Part shown: in pieces, positions 8,166-15,815 of the stretch
Layout: each line of letters opens with the position of its first letter
Position numbering within the stretch: the stretch's first letter is position 1
Assembly (NCBI RefSeq): GCF_965227365.1
Contig: NZ_OZ245754.1
Location: forward strand, 3,410,001-3,474,000
DNA: 64,000 nt
Reading direction: 5' to 3'
Origin: Hwanghaeella sp965227365
GTDB taxonomy: Bacteria; Pseudomonadota; Alphaproteobacteria; UBA8366; Aestuariispiraceae
Translations under genes and position numbers: made by a program
Notes under the pieces: model-generated
The model's input: the letters and a program-made list of their open reading frames with translations, nothing else
The model's database searches: none
What the model was told of the DNA's origin: nothing

Positions 8166-8310
8166 CACGGTGCGAATCGGATAAACTCGGTTCCTTGAGG
8201 TTGCCGGTCCGATAGACGGAACGGTGCCCCTAAGGGTTCGGGCCGGGATATCCCCTTTCCTTATCTTCGGATCCGCCCCGCGTTCTGTTTCCGATCGGGG
8301 TCCAACGCCA

Positions 8311-8727
8311 ATGGGCGAGATATTCGATTTCGCAAGCTATCTGCGGTTCGTTGCCGCACTGGCCTTTGTCCTCGGCCTTATCCTGGTCGCCGCACATGTG
8401 GCGAAAAAGGTGATGGCGGGACGGGCATATGCCGGGCCACGCGCCCAAGGACGCAGACTGGGAATCGTCGAGGTTCTTACGATGGACACCCGGCACCGCC
8501 TGTTTCTGATCCGGCGTGACGGCGTCGAACATCTGGTGATGACCGGGCCGGATGGCGCGCTGTTGATCGAAAACGGCATCGACGGACTGGCTTCCGACAA
8601 GGAATTCGGCCCTGTTCAACAGAGCGATGCCCCCGTATCGCCGCTTCACGGCGACCCCGCCGCACCGCCCGCCCAGAATGCGGCGCTTCGGAAGGTGGCC
8701 AGCCTGTTCGGAGACCGGCGCGCATGA
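8311..8727 (+). CDS. fliO: Flagellar biosynthetic protein FliO
   Basis: 138 residues from the ATG at 8311; a longer frame from GTG 8224 adds an unlikely N-terminus. One membrane segment (about 7-30, LRFVAALAFVLGLILVAAHVA) is followed by the cytoplasmic FliO core RRLGIVEVLTMDTRHRLFLIRRDGVEHLVMTGPDGALLIENGI. The tail is Pro/Ala-rich. FliO helps assemble the FliP-FliR gate. The stop overlaps the fliP start by four bases, so the two are translationally coupled. Confidence 0.92.
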   Translation: MGEIFDFASYLRFVAALAFVLGLILVAAHVAKKVMAGRAYAGPRAQGRRLGIVEVLTMDTRHRLFLIRRDGVEHLVMTGPDGALLIENGIDGLASDKEFGPVQQSDAPVSPLHGDPAAPPAQNAALRKVASLFGDRRA

Positions 8728-9521
8728 AAAGTTTCGGCCGGCGGCCCATCAGTTTGAGCGGTTTTTCACCCCGATCCCGAAAGGCATTGATTTGGGGCGC
8801 GGGCCTGCTGACGGCCCTGGCCTTCGGCCTTTGGACCGTTCCCTCGCTTGCCCAATCCCTGAACATCGATATCGGCGAAGGGGGCTCCGTTACCGGCAGG
8901 CTGATCCAACTCGTCGTTCTGATGACGGTGATCTCGCTGGCGCCGTCGGCGCTGGTGATGGTGACCTCCTTCACGCGATTGGTGATCGTGCTGTCCCTGC
9001 TGCGGACGGCGCTCGGCACACAGCAAAGTCCGCCGAACACGGTGATGATCAGCCTGGCCCTGTTTCTCACCTTCTTCATTATGCAGCCCGCCTTCGACCA
9101 GGCCTATACGACCGGGATCGAGCCGCTGATCGCGGAAGAAATATCGGAGGAAGTCGCCTTCGAAAGGTCGATGGAACCCTTCCACGCCTTCATGATGCGC
9201 CACGTCCGGCAGAAGGATCTGGCGCTGATGATGGATATCGGTCAGATCACCGAGGTGGAGGCGCCGGAGGACACGCCGCTGCGAGCGTTGATACCGGCCT
9301 TCATGATTTCCGAATTGCGGCGGGCCTTCGAAATCGGCTTTCTCGTTTTCGTCCCCTTCCTGGTGATCGACATGGTTGTCGCCTCGGTCCTGATGTCGAT
9401 GGGGATGATGATGTTGCCGCCGGTAATGATTGCCTTGCCGTTCAAGCTGATCTTCTTCGTGCTCGTGGACGGCTGGTACCTGGTGGTCGGTAGTCTGGTA
9501 CAAAGCTTCCAGCCGGTTTGA
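8724..9521 (+). CDS. fliP: Flagellar export gate protein FliP
   Basis: 265 residues. A signal-peptide-like N-terminus (about 1-45, ending PSLAQS) is followed by the FliP signature LVVLMTVISLAPSALVMVTSFTRLVIVLSLLRTALGTQQSPPN and the C-terminal LIPAFMISELRRAFEIGFLVFVPFLVIDMVVASVLMSMGMMMLPPVMIALPFK. FliP forms the pentameric core of the export gate with FliR and FliQ. It is coupled to fliO and is the last plus-strand gene of this group. Confidence 0.97.
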   Translation: MKSFGRRPISLSGFSPRSRKALIWGAGLLTALAFGLWTVPSLAQSLNIDIGEGGSVTGRLIQLVVLMTVISLAPSALVMVTSFTRLVIVLSLLRTALGTQQSPPNTVMISLALFLTFFIMQPAFDQAYTTGIEPLIAEEISEEVAFERSMEPFHAFMMRHVRQKDLALMMDIGQITEVEAPEDTPLRALIPAFMISELRRAFEIGFLVFVPFLVIDMVVASVLMSMGMMMLPPVMIALPFKLIFFVLVDGWYLVVGSLVQSFQPV

Positions 9522-9560
9522 CGGCGACAGGTGGAGTCCGCCCGGCGCCGACGAAGCCGA

Positions 9561-9899
9561 TCAGTGATCGCTGGGCGCGACGAAATTCTCGGACAATCCC
9601 GTGTCGTAGTCCAAGCCCGCCGCGGTGATCGTCACCGGCGGTCCGCCCCGCGCCAGCCCCTTACGCGCAAGCGCAGCCCAAACACCCATGTTCGAAAACC
9701 CGCTGATATCGCGCGCCGACACCACATAGGGACCGATATGGACATGATCGCCATGCGGCGCAGGCAGGGACGGCAGCATGACATCGCCCGTCTCCGGGTC
9801 CTGCATCCCTTGTCCGGCTTCCTTGATGAGAACCTGGACCAGAGCCAAGGTGCGAAGCTGAAGCTTGTTCAGTTTAAGGGGGTTGTTGCGCGGCGCCAT
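9561..9899 (-). CDS. Conserved-looking small protein of unknown function in the flagellar region
   Basis: 112 residues if started at the ATG at 9899 (MAPRNNPLKLNKLQLRTLALVQ). An alternative ATG at 9977 has a better ribosome-binding site (AGGGA five bases upstream) and would add 26 residues. The protein has an N-terminal helix of the type LQLRTLALVQVLIKEAG and a Gly/His-rich middle (LPAPHGDHVHIGPYVVSARDISG). No signal peptide or membrane segment is visible. The gene faces fliP tail to tail and follows the PAS-type gene. I do not recognise a named family. Confidence 0.7.
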   Translation of the reverse strand: MAPRNNPLKLNKLQLRTLALVQVLIKEAGQGMQDPETGDVMLPSLPAPHGDHVHIGPYVVSARDISGFSNMGVWAALARKGLARGGPPVTITAAGLDYDTGLSENFVAPSDH

Positions 9900-10020
9900 G
9901 ACGAAAACGAACCATTGTTGTTGCCTGATTGCGGCATCGCTAGCGCAGATTGACCGGTTCGGCAAATGTCGCGCCATCGCCGTCCCTTTCCCGCCAATCG
10001 GCGCGCAGCCGCGAATGCGC

Positions 10021-10527
10021 TCACCTGCCCGCGGAGGCAAAGGTCCCCGACACGCTCGGGATATCGGCGTATCCATTCAGGATAAGCAGCGTATCCACCG
10101 TCTGCCCGTCCTTCGCCAGGGGATAATAGACCCGCTCGCTATCGATGAAACTCCGGTCCGGATGCGGCATCGGAAAACGATCGTAAATCGGATGCCGGGT
10201 CTCGACGCAGGCCAACATATTGATGCGAATTCGGTCGACAACATCCGGAAGAACCGCCTCTTCAATGAACTTGCCGGCAATGAAGCGTCCCGCCCGGCGG
10301 TTCTGTTCGCCGCCCACCAGACGGAATTTGAACCGCGTTTCCTCGCCCTGCACGACGTCGACCAGGTTCACGAACGGCATCTGATCCGGAAAAAGCGTCG
10401 GGTCCACGTCTTTCTTCGACGCCAAGCCATTCGGATTAAGCGAATGGAGGTAATCCCGCATCCAGATGTATTTGGGATCGAGGGCGGTCAGCACCGTGTC
10501 ATCGGCGATTGTAGGTTCGTGCTTCAC
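10021..10527 (-). CDS. PAS-domain protein (PAS_5-like)
   Basis: 168 residues, apparently one domain. It begins MKHEPTIADDTVLTALDPKYIWMRDYL and contains the FKFRLVGGEQNRRAGRFIAGKFIEE and RSFIDSERVYYPLAKDGQTVDTLLILNGYAD segments typical of the single-domain PAS_5 proteins common in Rhodospirillales-type alphaproteobacteria. No kinase or other output domain is present. Ligand and partners are unknown. It lies between the flgH operon and the small unknown gene on the same strand. A palindrome sits 25-41 bp upstream of its start. Confidence 0.75.
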   Translation of the reverse strand: MKHEPTIADDTVLTALDPKYIWMRDYLHSLNPNGLASKKDVDPTLFPDQMPFVNLVDVVQGEETRFKFRLVGGEQNRRAGRFIAGKFIEEAVLPDVVDRIRINMLACVETRHPIYDRFPMPHPDRSFIDSERVYYPLAKDGQTVDTLLILNGYADIPSVSGTFASAGR

Positions 10528-10551
10528 CGTTCTTACCGTCTCCCTGCGACA

Positions 10552-10568
10552 GCGCGGATCATCCGCGC
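10552..10568. repeat. Palindrome GCGCGGAT-C-ATCCGCGC upstream of the PAS gene
   Basis: A perfect 8-bp inverted repeat with a single central base, 25-41 bp upstream of the ATG at 10527. It may be an operator or an mRNA hairpin in the leader; the sequence alone cannot distinguish these. Confidence 0.4.
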
Positions 10569-10756
10569 CTCAGCATCGGAACAAGCAGTTCGCCCCACCC
10601 TTTTCTATCAAGTATTTAACCCGGCTTTTTTGCCTTTCCACCACGTTAGCCACCCCCCATTCCGTTATCAAGGGTTTCCGATTCTCATCCGAGCGCGCGT
10701 ATCGGTTGCATCCGCTTATTGTAAACCGAGATTTCCCACCGATTGCGCGAGACGTC

Positions 10757-10791
10757 AAAAATGAAGAACGCCCTCCGGAGACCGGAGGGCG
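10757..10791 (-). terminator. Rho-independent terminator after flgH
   Basis: A perfect 10-bp stem (CGCCCTCCGG 10769-10778 with CCGGAGGGCG 10782-10791) closes on the 3-base loop AGA. Read on the minus strand it is followed by TTCTTCATTTTTG. It lies about 270 bp past the flgH stop and probably ends the flgF-flgG-flgA-flgH transcript. Confidence 0.7.
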
Positions 10792-11059
10792 CCCTTCGAC
10801 GGATCTGCGCCAGCGAGAGGAGAGACGAGAGAGAGGAGAGTGCGGGCGCAAATCCAAACCGGATCTTTTTGCCAAAGCGCTACGGCCTTTGCGCGGCCAT
10901 GCGCTTTGAACCTTTCGACCTCTCCTCCGGATGTCGGGGAACGTATCCGCGGATACGCCTCGTCCCTCCTGACCGTTGTCGCCGAAAGGCTGGATGGTTA
11001 TGTCTTCGTAGCGGTGATCCCTTCTGTAATTTCCGCGATCCGGTTGAACCCGCGCCGCC

Positions 11060-11836
11060 TTAGAACGGCAGGATGATGTCGACGATCTGCGAGCCGTATC
11101 GCGGCTGCTGGACGTCGGTAATGTGGCCCCGTCCGCCGTAGGCCAACCTGGCTTCGGCGATCTGGTCGTAGTTGACGGTATTGTTGTTGGTGACGTCTTG
11201 CGGCCGGATCACGCCGGCGATCTGCAATTCGCGCACCTCGTAGTTCACCCGCGTTTCCTGGCGACCGTGAATGACCAGGTTGCCGTTTGGCAGGATCTGC
11301 GTGACCACCGCAGCAATCCGCAATTCGATGGTTTCCTCACGCTCGATCGAACCGGTGCCCTGGTTGCTGGTATTGCTGTCGGTCGCGAAAATGTCCGGCG
11401 GGTTCACGGCTTCCGGCAGGATCGTATCCAATGCCGCCTCGTATCCCAGCAGGGCATCGATCCCCAGGCTTTCGTTATTCGTACGCGACCGCGTGGTGGT
11501 GTTCTCCAATTCGGCATTGTCGTCGATATCGATCAGGATGGTCACGATGTCGCCGACCTGGTTCGCGCGGAGATCCTTGAAGAAGGCGCGTGAACCGGGA
11601 CGCCACAAGGAATTCGGACGCGGCGTGGCGACCGTCGGCTGCGGCATCGGCATGCTGACGGGCTGGTATTCCGGCGTATGCGTCGGGTTCTTGATTTCCG
11701 ACAGCCGCGGTTCGTCACCGACCTGGGCCAGTCGGCTCAGGGCGTTGCACCCGGCCAACATGGTTCCCGCCAGCAGCACGGCGCAGAGGCGCATACCGGT
11801 TCGCTGTAACTGTTTCCGCTCGACCTGTCTTTTCAT
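11060..11836 (-). CDS. flgH: Flagellar L-ring lipoprotein FlgH
   Basis: 258 residues from the ATG at 11836, which has AGGAG at good spacing; an ATG six bases upstream is too close to that site. An N-terminal lipoprotein signal ends in the lipobox LAGC (about residues 28-31). The conserved L-ring segments follow: SLWRPGSRAFFKDLRANQVGDIVTILI and LPNGNLVIHGRQETRVNYEVRELQIAGVIRPQDV, ending TDVQQPRYGSQIVDIILPF. FlgH forms the outer-membrane bushing around the rod. It is the last gene of the flgF-flgG-flgA-flgH operon. Confidence 0.96.
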   Translation of the reverse strand: MKRQVERKQLQRTGMRLCAVLLAGTMLAGCNALSRLAQVGDEPRLSEIKNPTHTPEYQPVSMPMPQPTVATPRPNSLWRPGSRAFFKDLRANQVGDIVTILIDIDDNAELENTTTRSRTNNESLGIDALLGYEAALDTILPEAVNPPDIFATDSNTSNQGTGSIEREETIELRIAAVVTQILPNGNLVIHGRQETRVNYEVRELQIAGVIRPQDVTNNNTVNYDQIAEARLAYGGRGHITDVQQPRYGSQIVDIILPF

Positions 11837-11894
11837 GGTCATTCTCCTGAAGGCGTTCTGCCCCAAACCCTTTCTCGCGTCTTTCGTCTTTGTC

Positions 11895-12953
11895 CTATTG
11901 CAGGGCTACCTGGCTCGGCAGCGACACGGCCGCTTCACCGGCACCGGTAACCACCGCTTCGAACACCCTGTTGCTCTGCATGTTCTGGATCCGGATCACG
12001 TCATCCAGACCGCCGGATTCCATGGCCCGGCCGCGCGCCGTCAGCACCATGTTCCGGGCTTCCAATTTTACCGTAACCAGTCCGCCCTTCTTCACGAGCA
12101 CCGGCGGCTGCACCGCATTTGCCCCGACCGCGCGGCCCATGGCCAAAGTCTGTTTTGCGCTTAATCCAACCAGATCGGCCGGATCGACGATGGTGTTGGC
12201 GGCCAGCGCGCTGCGGCGCATTTCGACCATTTCCAAATCGCGCGCGCCGACGATATCGCCGCGCAGGATGCGCCGCGCCGGTACCGGCACTTCAACCAGG
12301 CGATGAACCTGGCCGGAGACGGCCACCCGAACCGCATGGGGATGCTGCGCCGGTGCCACGACGAAGGCGGAGAACCGATCGGTGCGCGGATCCACTTGCA
12401 ATTGGCTGATCCCGACCGTGGCCGGCTTGTCCTTCGGCACGTTCAAGGAAAGCAGACGGTTGTCCAGCTGCAGTTCCAGGCGCTCGCCCGCCAAATCGTC
12501 GTTCCGAAGGATGATCGCGTTGAGCAATTCGTTCGTGATCCTTTCCGATGGGATCACATGCGCCAAACGGGTCACGGTGGCCAGGTCGTAACGAGAGGTC
12601 GGCCGCCAATCCAGGCCGAAGGCACGCGCGACGCGGCCCAGCCATCGGGCTTCCAGTGTCGCGGTCTGTCCGGGAGACGGCGCCCGCGCGATGACGCGGT
12701 CGGCATACGGACCGGCATTCTCGAACACGTCGCCGAGGGTGACACCATCGCCGGCGATACGGATATCCGTTATCAGCCGCGCCGGCTTCGCGATCGCCGT
12801 TTTGGTTTCCGCCGCATCGGCATTCCAGGCGGTGGCCGCGACAGCGACGGAGAAGGCCGCGAGACCGAACACCGCTGCGCGCAGCGTTGCCTGCCAGGCC
12901 GGTTTCCACCGGGATGCGTTTTCCGTTCGTATCGTCATCGACATCGCTGTCAC
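11895..12953 (-). CDS. flgA: Flagellar P-ring assembly chaperone FlgA
   Basis: 352 residues from the GTG at 12953, preceded by AGGA at six bases; ATG codons at 12944 and 12938 are alternatives. An N-terminal signal peptide is followed by the FlgA/SAF region in the second half: VPVPARRILRGDIVGARDLEMVEMRRSALAANTIVDPADLVG, and LVKKGGLVTVKLEARNMVLTARGRAMESGG near the end. FlgA is periplasmic and assists FlgI polymerisation into the P ring. It is longer than enteric FlgA because of an added N-terminal domain, as usual in alphaproteobacteria. It lies between flgG and flgH; flgI is not in this window. Confidence 0.95.
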   Translation of the reverse strand: MTAMSMTIRTENASRWKPAWQATLRAAVFGLAAFSVAVAATAWNADAAETKTAIAKPARLITDIRIAGDGVTLGDVFENAGPYADRVIARAPSPGQTATLEARWLGRVARAFGLDWRPTSRYDLATVTRLAHVIPSERITNELLNAIILRNDDLAGERLELQLDNRLLSLNVPKDKPATVGISQLQVDPRTDRFSAFVVAPAQHPHAVRVAVSGQVHRLVEVPVPARRILRGDIVGARDLEMVEMRRSALAANTIVDPADLVGLSAKQTLAMGRAVGANAVQPPVLVKKGGLVTVKLEARNMVLTARGRAMESGGLDDVIRIQNMQSNRVFEAVVTGAGEAAVSLPSQVALQ

Positions 12954-12981
12954 CGTATTTCCTAGTTTCCTACCCAGCCGA

Positions 12982-13767
12982 TCAGCGGATGTTGGACACC
13001 GTCTGCATCATCTGGTCCGAGGTCTCGATAACCTTCGAGTTCATTTCATAGGCACGCTGGGCGGAAATCAGATTGGTGATTTCCTCGACCACGTTGACGT
13101 TCGAGGTCTCCAGGAACCCCTGCTGCAGCGTGCCGAAACCGGTTGAGCCCGGGGTGCCGGTCACCGGCGTGCCCGATGCTGGCGTTTCCAGGAACAGGTT
13201 GTCGCCCACGGCGATCAGGCCGGCTTCGTTCGGGAAGGTCGCAAGCTGGAACTGTCCGACATTCTGGGGGGCGGTCTGACCGTCCAGGCTGACCAGGACT
13301 TCACCGCTGGCATTGATCGAGATATCGATCGCGTTCTGCGGGACCGTAAGACCCGGGTCGACCGTGAAGCCGTCCACCGTCACGATCTGGCCGTCCGCAT
13401 CCAACTGCATGGAACCGGCCCGCGTATAAGCCGTGTCGCCGTTCGGAAGCGTGATCTGAAAATAGCCGTTGCCGTTGATCGCAACGTCCAAGGGATTTTC
13501 GGTGAGCGACAGGTTGCCCTGCTCGGTGATCCGGTAGACCGCAGCCGTGCGCACGCCGAGGCCGACCTGCACGCCGGCGGGAACGATCGTGCCTGCATCG
13601 GAGGAATTGGACCCGACACGCCGCAGATTCTGATACAGCAGATCCTGGAACTCGGCCCGCCGCCGCTGGAACGCCGTCGTGTTCAAGTTGGCGATGTTGT
13701 GGGAGATCACTTCGACATTGAGCTGCTGTGCCAGCATCCCCGTCGCACCGATTGATAGAGATCTCAT
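12982..13767 (-). CDS. flgG: Flagellar distal rod protein FlgG
   Basis: 261 residues, the standard length. The N-terminal MRSLSIGATGMLAQQLNVEVISHNIANLNTTAFQRRRAEFQDLLYQ and C-terminal LETSNVNVVEEITNLISAQRAYEMNSKVIETSDQMMQTVSNIR are textbook FlgG. FlgG forms the distal rod inside the L and P rings. It follows flgF and precedes flgA. Confidence 0.98.
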   Translation of the reverse strand: MRSLSIGATGMLAQQLNVEVISHNIANLNTTAFQRRRAEFQDLLYQNLRRVGSNSSDAGTIVPAGVQVGLGVRTAAVYRITEQGNLSLTENPLDVAINGNGYFQITLPNGDTAYTRAGSMQLDADGQIVTVDGFTVDPGLTVPQNAIDISINASGEVLVSLDGQTAPQNVGQFQLATFPNEAGLIAVGDNLFLETPASGTPVTGTPGSTGFGTLQQGFLETSNVNVVEEITNLISAQRAYEMNSKVIETSDQMMQTVSNIR

Positions 13768-13851
13768 TTATCCAACTCCTACTGTCTATTTCGTCGCCGC
13801 GTTCCGCGCCTTGCCTGTGACGGCCCGGCCCTATCGAGCCGTCCCGCGCCG

Positions 13852-14574
13852 TCAGGCCGTCGCCCGCGTCAATTTGTCGATCATGTCGCGCATCCGCCGA
13901 TCTTCCTGATCCAGGAATTTCTTGACCCGCTGATGGTCCCGGGAAATCCGCATCATGTTGGTCAGTTCCAGCACCGCCTCGACATTGGAGTCTTCCAGGC
14001 TGCCCTGAATGATCTTCGGGTTGGCGACATCGACAGGGTCTTCCTGCGCGGTGAACATACCGTTCGCCGCCCGCCTCAATTCCTCTGGATTCTCGAACCG
14101 CACGATCCGCAACTGGCCCAGTTGGCCGTTATTGCCGGAAATAACACCGTCGCCCGAGATGCTGAGGTCGGTTTCGCCCGGCGGAATGACGATCGGCCCG
14201 GCTTCCCCTTGTACCGGCTCACCGGTTCCGGTGATCAGCGTGCCGTCCGCGTCCAACTGGAACCGGCCATGCCGCGTGTAGCGGTCGCCCAATTCGGTAT
14301 CGACGACGAAATAGCCGTCACCGCTGATCGCGACATCCAAGGGATTCCCGGTTTGCCGGATCGGTCCTTCGTCCAACACCCGGTACTGTCCGAGGTCCTG
14401 GACATAGGAAAGTCCGGGGGCGCGCCGCTGCGTGTCCATCAGGAATTCCCGGAACACCAATTTTTCCGCCTTGTAGGACGGGGTGTTCACGTTGGCGAGG
14501 TTGTTCGCCGTGATGTCCATTTCCCGTTCCAGGGTCGCTTGACGCGACATCGCAATATAGACGGAGTTCTCCAT
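13852..14574 (-). CDS. flgF: Flagellar proximal rod protein FlgF
   Basis: 240 residues. The start MENSVYIAMSRQATLEREMDITANNLANVNTPSYKAEKL and the C-terminal GSLEDSNVEAVLELTNMMRISRDHQRVKKF identify FlgF. It is the first gene of flgF-flgG-flgA-flgH. An almost perfect sigma-54 promoter lies about 90-107 bp upstream of the ATG, so the rod operons here share the same sigma factor. Confidence 0.97.
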   Translation of the reverse strand: MENSVYIAMSRQATLEREMDITANNLANVNTPSYKAEKLVFREFLMDTQRRAPGLSYVQDLGQYRVLDEGPIRQTGNPLDVAISGDGYFVVDTELGDRYTRHGRFQLDADGTLITGTGEPVQGEAGPIVIPPGETDLSISGDGVISGNNGQLGQLRIVRFENPEELRRAANGMFTAQEDPVDVANPKIIQGSLEDSNVEAVLELTNMMRISRDHQRVKKFLDQEDRRMRDMIDKLTRATA

Positions 14575-14664
14575 GACTCTATCCTCTCAACACAAACCCC
14601 ATACCGCGTTGCGGCACTCTCATCGGGGATTGGCACTCTGCACTTCTCTCTCGCCGCCCTAGGG

Positions 14665-14681
14665 AGCAAAGGGCGTGCCAA
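14665..14681 (-). promoter_or_regulatory. Sigma-54 (RpoN) promoter of the flgF operon
   Basis: On the minus strand it reads TTGGCACGCCCTTTGCT: TGGCACG, four bases, TTGCT, with exact -24/-12 spacing. The transcription start would be near 14653, about 80 bases ahead of the flgF ATG. It closely resembles the flgB promoter. Confidence 0.85.
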
Positions 14682-14895
14682 AGATGCCAAGCCGCAGATT
14701 TCCGGGGTTTTCGGACCTGGCGGGCGGGCGCGTCAACGGTGCAAGGATGGGGGGCGGGCCCGGTAAATGCCGCCTTCGACGAGGCTACCGGGCACAATTT
14801 GCCCGAAGGCTTGAACGGAAACGCCGCATCACGGCATTCTCACGCGCCGTCGGAATACTTCGCGGCGCTTTAGATGGTATTACAGGGCGTCCTCT

Positions 14896-14911
14896 TTAAC
14901 GGGATCTTTAC
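14896..14911. promoter_or_regulatory. CtrA-like box upstream of fliL
   Basis: TTAA-CGGGATC-TTTAC fits TTAA-N7-TTAAC with one mismatch. It lies about 230 bp upstream of fliL. Taken with the perfect box at fliE and the near-perfect one at 18319 it is suggestive; alone it would be weak. Confidence 0.35.
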
Positions 14912-15138
14912 CCGGCTTTGCGATTATTTGCTTTGTTTGTAGAGTTGCGCGGTTTCCTTTAGGCTTACTGGGTAATTCGTGGTGGGTTGTAAGTTGCCGG
15001 GCATCCGGCGGCGGTGCCGAAGTGGGAAAACCGGCTCCGCGCGGTTGCCCACCCAAATTTGTCGTCGAAGGGATGGTTCATGCCAGGCCCCGGACAGGCA
15101 TGCTGATTTAGACGAAAATCGGGCGGAAGTGTTTGGCC

Positions 15139-15672
15139 ATGAGCGAAGAAGTCGAAGACGGCGAAGGCGAAGAGGGCGGCAAGAAGAAGGTCGGCGGAAA
15201 GAAGCTGGTCCTGTTCATCGTCCTGCCGATCCTGATCCTGGTCGGTGCCGGGGTCGGTCTGTTTTTCAGCGGCATGCTGGACCCGTTGCTCGGCGGTGAG
15301 GAAACAGAGGAAGCCGCTGGCGACGGTAGCGGCGAAGCCGGCGCCGAGGGACCGGCCGTGGCGACCCCCGGCTTCTACCTGGAAGTTCCGGAAATGCTCG
15401 TTTCCCTGCGCTCGTCGGGACGCAAGCAGCAGATCCTGAAACTGCGGATCAGCCTGGAGCTCGCCGGTCCGGAAGACCAGCCGGCCATCGACGCGTTCAT
15501 GCCGAAGATCGTCGATAATTTCCAAGTCTTCCTGCGCGAATTGCGCGTCGAGGAGTTGGAGGGGAGCCAAGGCCTCTATAGGATCAAGGAAGAGATGCTG
15601 GCGCGGGTCAACCAGGCCGCGCATCCCGTGAAGGTCAAGGATGTCCTGATCGGAGACATGCTGATTCAATAG
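15139..15672 (+). CDS. fliL: Flagellar basal body-associated protein FliL
   Basis: 177 residues from the ATG at 15139; an in-frame TTG two codons earlier lacks spacing to the GGAAG site. The highly charged N-terminus (MSEEVEDGEGEEGGKKKVGGKK) precedes a single membrane segment (about 24-45, LVLFIVLPILILVGAGVGLFF). An acidic linker and the periplasmic FliL domain follow (FYLEVPEMLVSLRSSGRKQQILKLRISLEL...VNQAAHPVKVKDVLIGDMLIQ). FliL surrounds the stator and supports motor torque. It heads the plus-strand motor cluster with fliM. Confidence 0.95.
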   Translation: MSEEVEDGEGEEGGKKKVGGKKLVLFIVLPILILVGAGVGLFFSGMLDPLLGGEETEEAAGDGSGEAGAEGPAVATPGFYLEVPEMLVSLRSSGRKQQILKLRISLELAGPEDQPAIDAFMPKIVDNFQVFLRELRVEELEGSQGLYRIKEEMLARVNQAAHPVKVKDVLIGDMLIQ

Positions 15673-15678
15673 AGCCTA

Positions 15679-15715
15679 TTCAGCAGGGCCCTTTTAGCAG
15701 GGCCCATTTAGCGGG
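15679..15715 (+). repeat. Three tandem 14-bp units between fliL and fliM
   Basis: Units TTCAGCAGGGCCCT, TTTAGCAGGGCCCA and TTTAGCGGG follow with a 14-bp period, the first two carrying the palindrome GGGCCC. They begin seven bases after the fliL stop. They could fold as alternative hairpins or simply reflect slippage; no run of T follows that would make a terminator. Confidence 0.6.
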
Positions 15716-15815
15716 TCTGGGGCAGCGGATGCGCCGCAAAACGCCCGACTTGGCCCGTTTGTTGCGGGGAAACCGCCGAACGGACCGTGAATGATTTGAA
15801 CCGAGTGGTTTGAAG

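Larger units (their letters stand above)
10528..11059. other. Intergenic region between flgH and the PAS gene
   Basis: 532 bp with no gene I can support. It holds the palindrome at 10552-10568 near the PAS gene, an AT-richer part (about 10590-10740) that may carry that gene's promoter, a strong hairpin at 10769-10791 ending the flgH transcript, and a purine-rich stretch of repeated GAGAGG words at about 10810-10845. Reading frames crossing it are short and have no ribosome-binding sites. Confidence 0.6.
14575..15138. other. Divergent control region between flgF and fliL
   Basis: 564 bp without a gene. It holds the sigma-54 promoter of flgF at 14665-14681 and a near-consensus CtrA box at 14896-14911 on the fliL side. 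A weak sigma-54-like string, TGGGTTGTAAGTTGC, lies at 14983-14997; it keeps the spacing but differs in three of the defined bases, so I do not call it. Frames running through the region have no ribosome-binding sites. Confidence 0.6.

Noticed and set aside
14983..14997. Sigma-54-like string TGGGTTGTAAGTTGC before fliL
   Set aside because: Spacing is right but three defined bases of TGGCAC are wrong; too weak to call.
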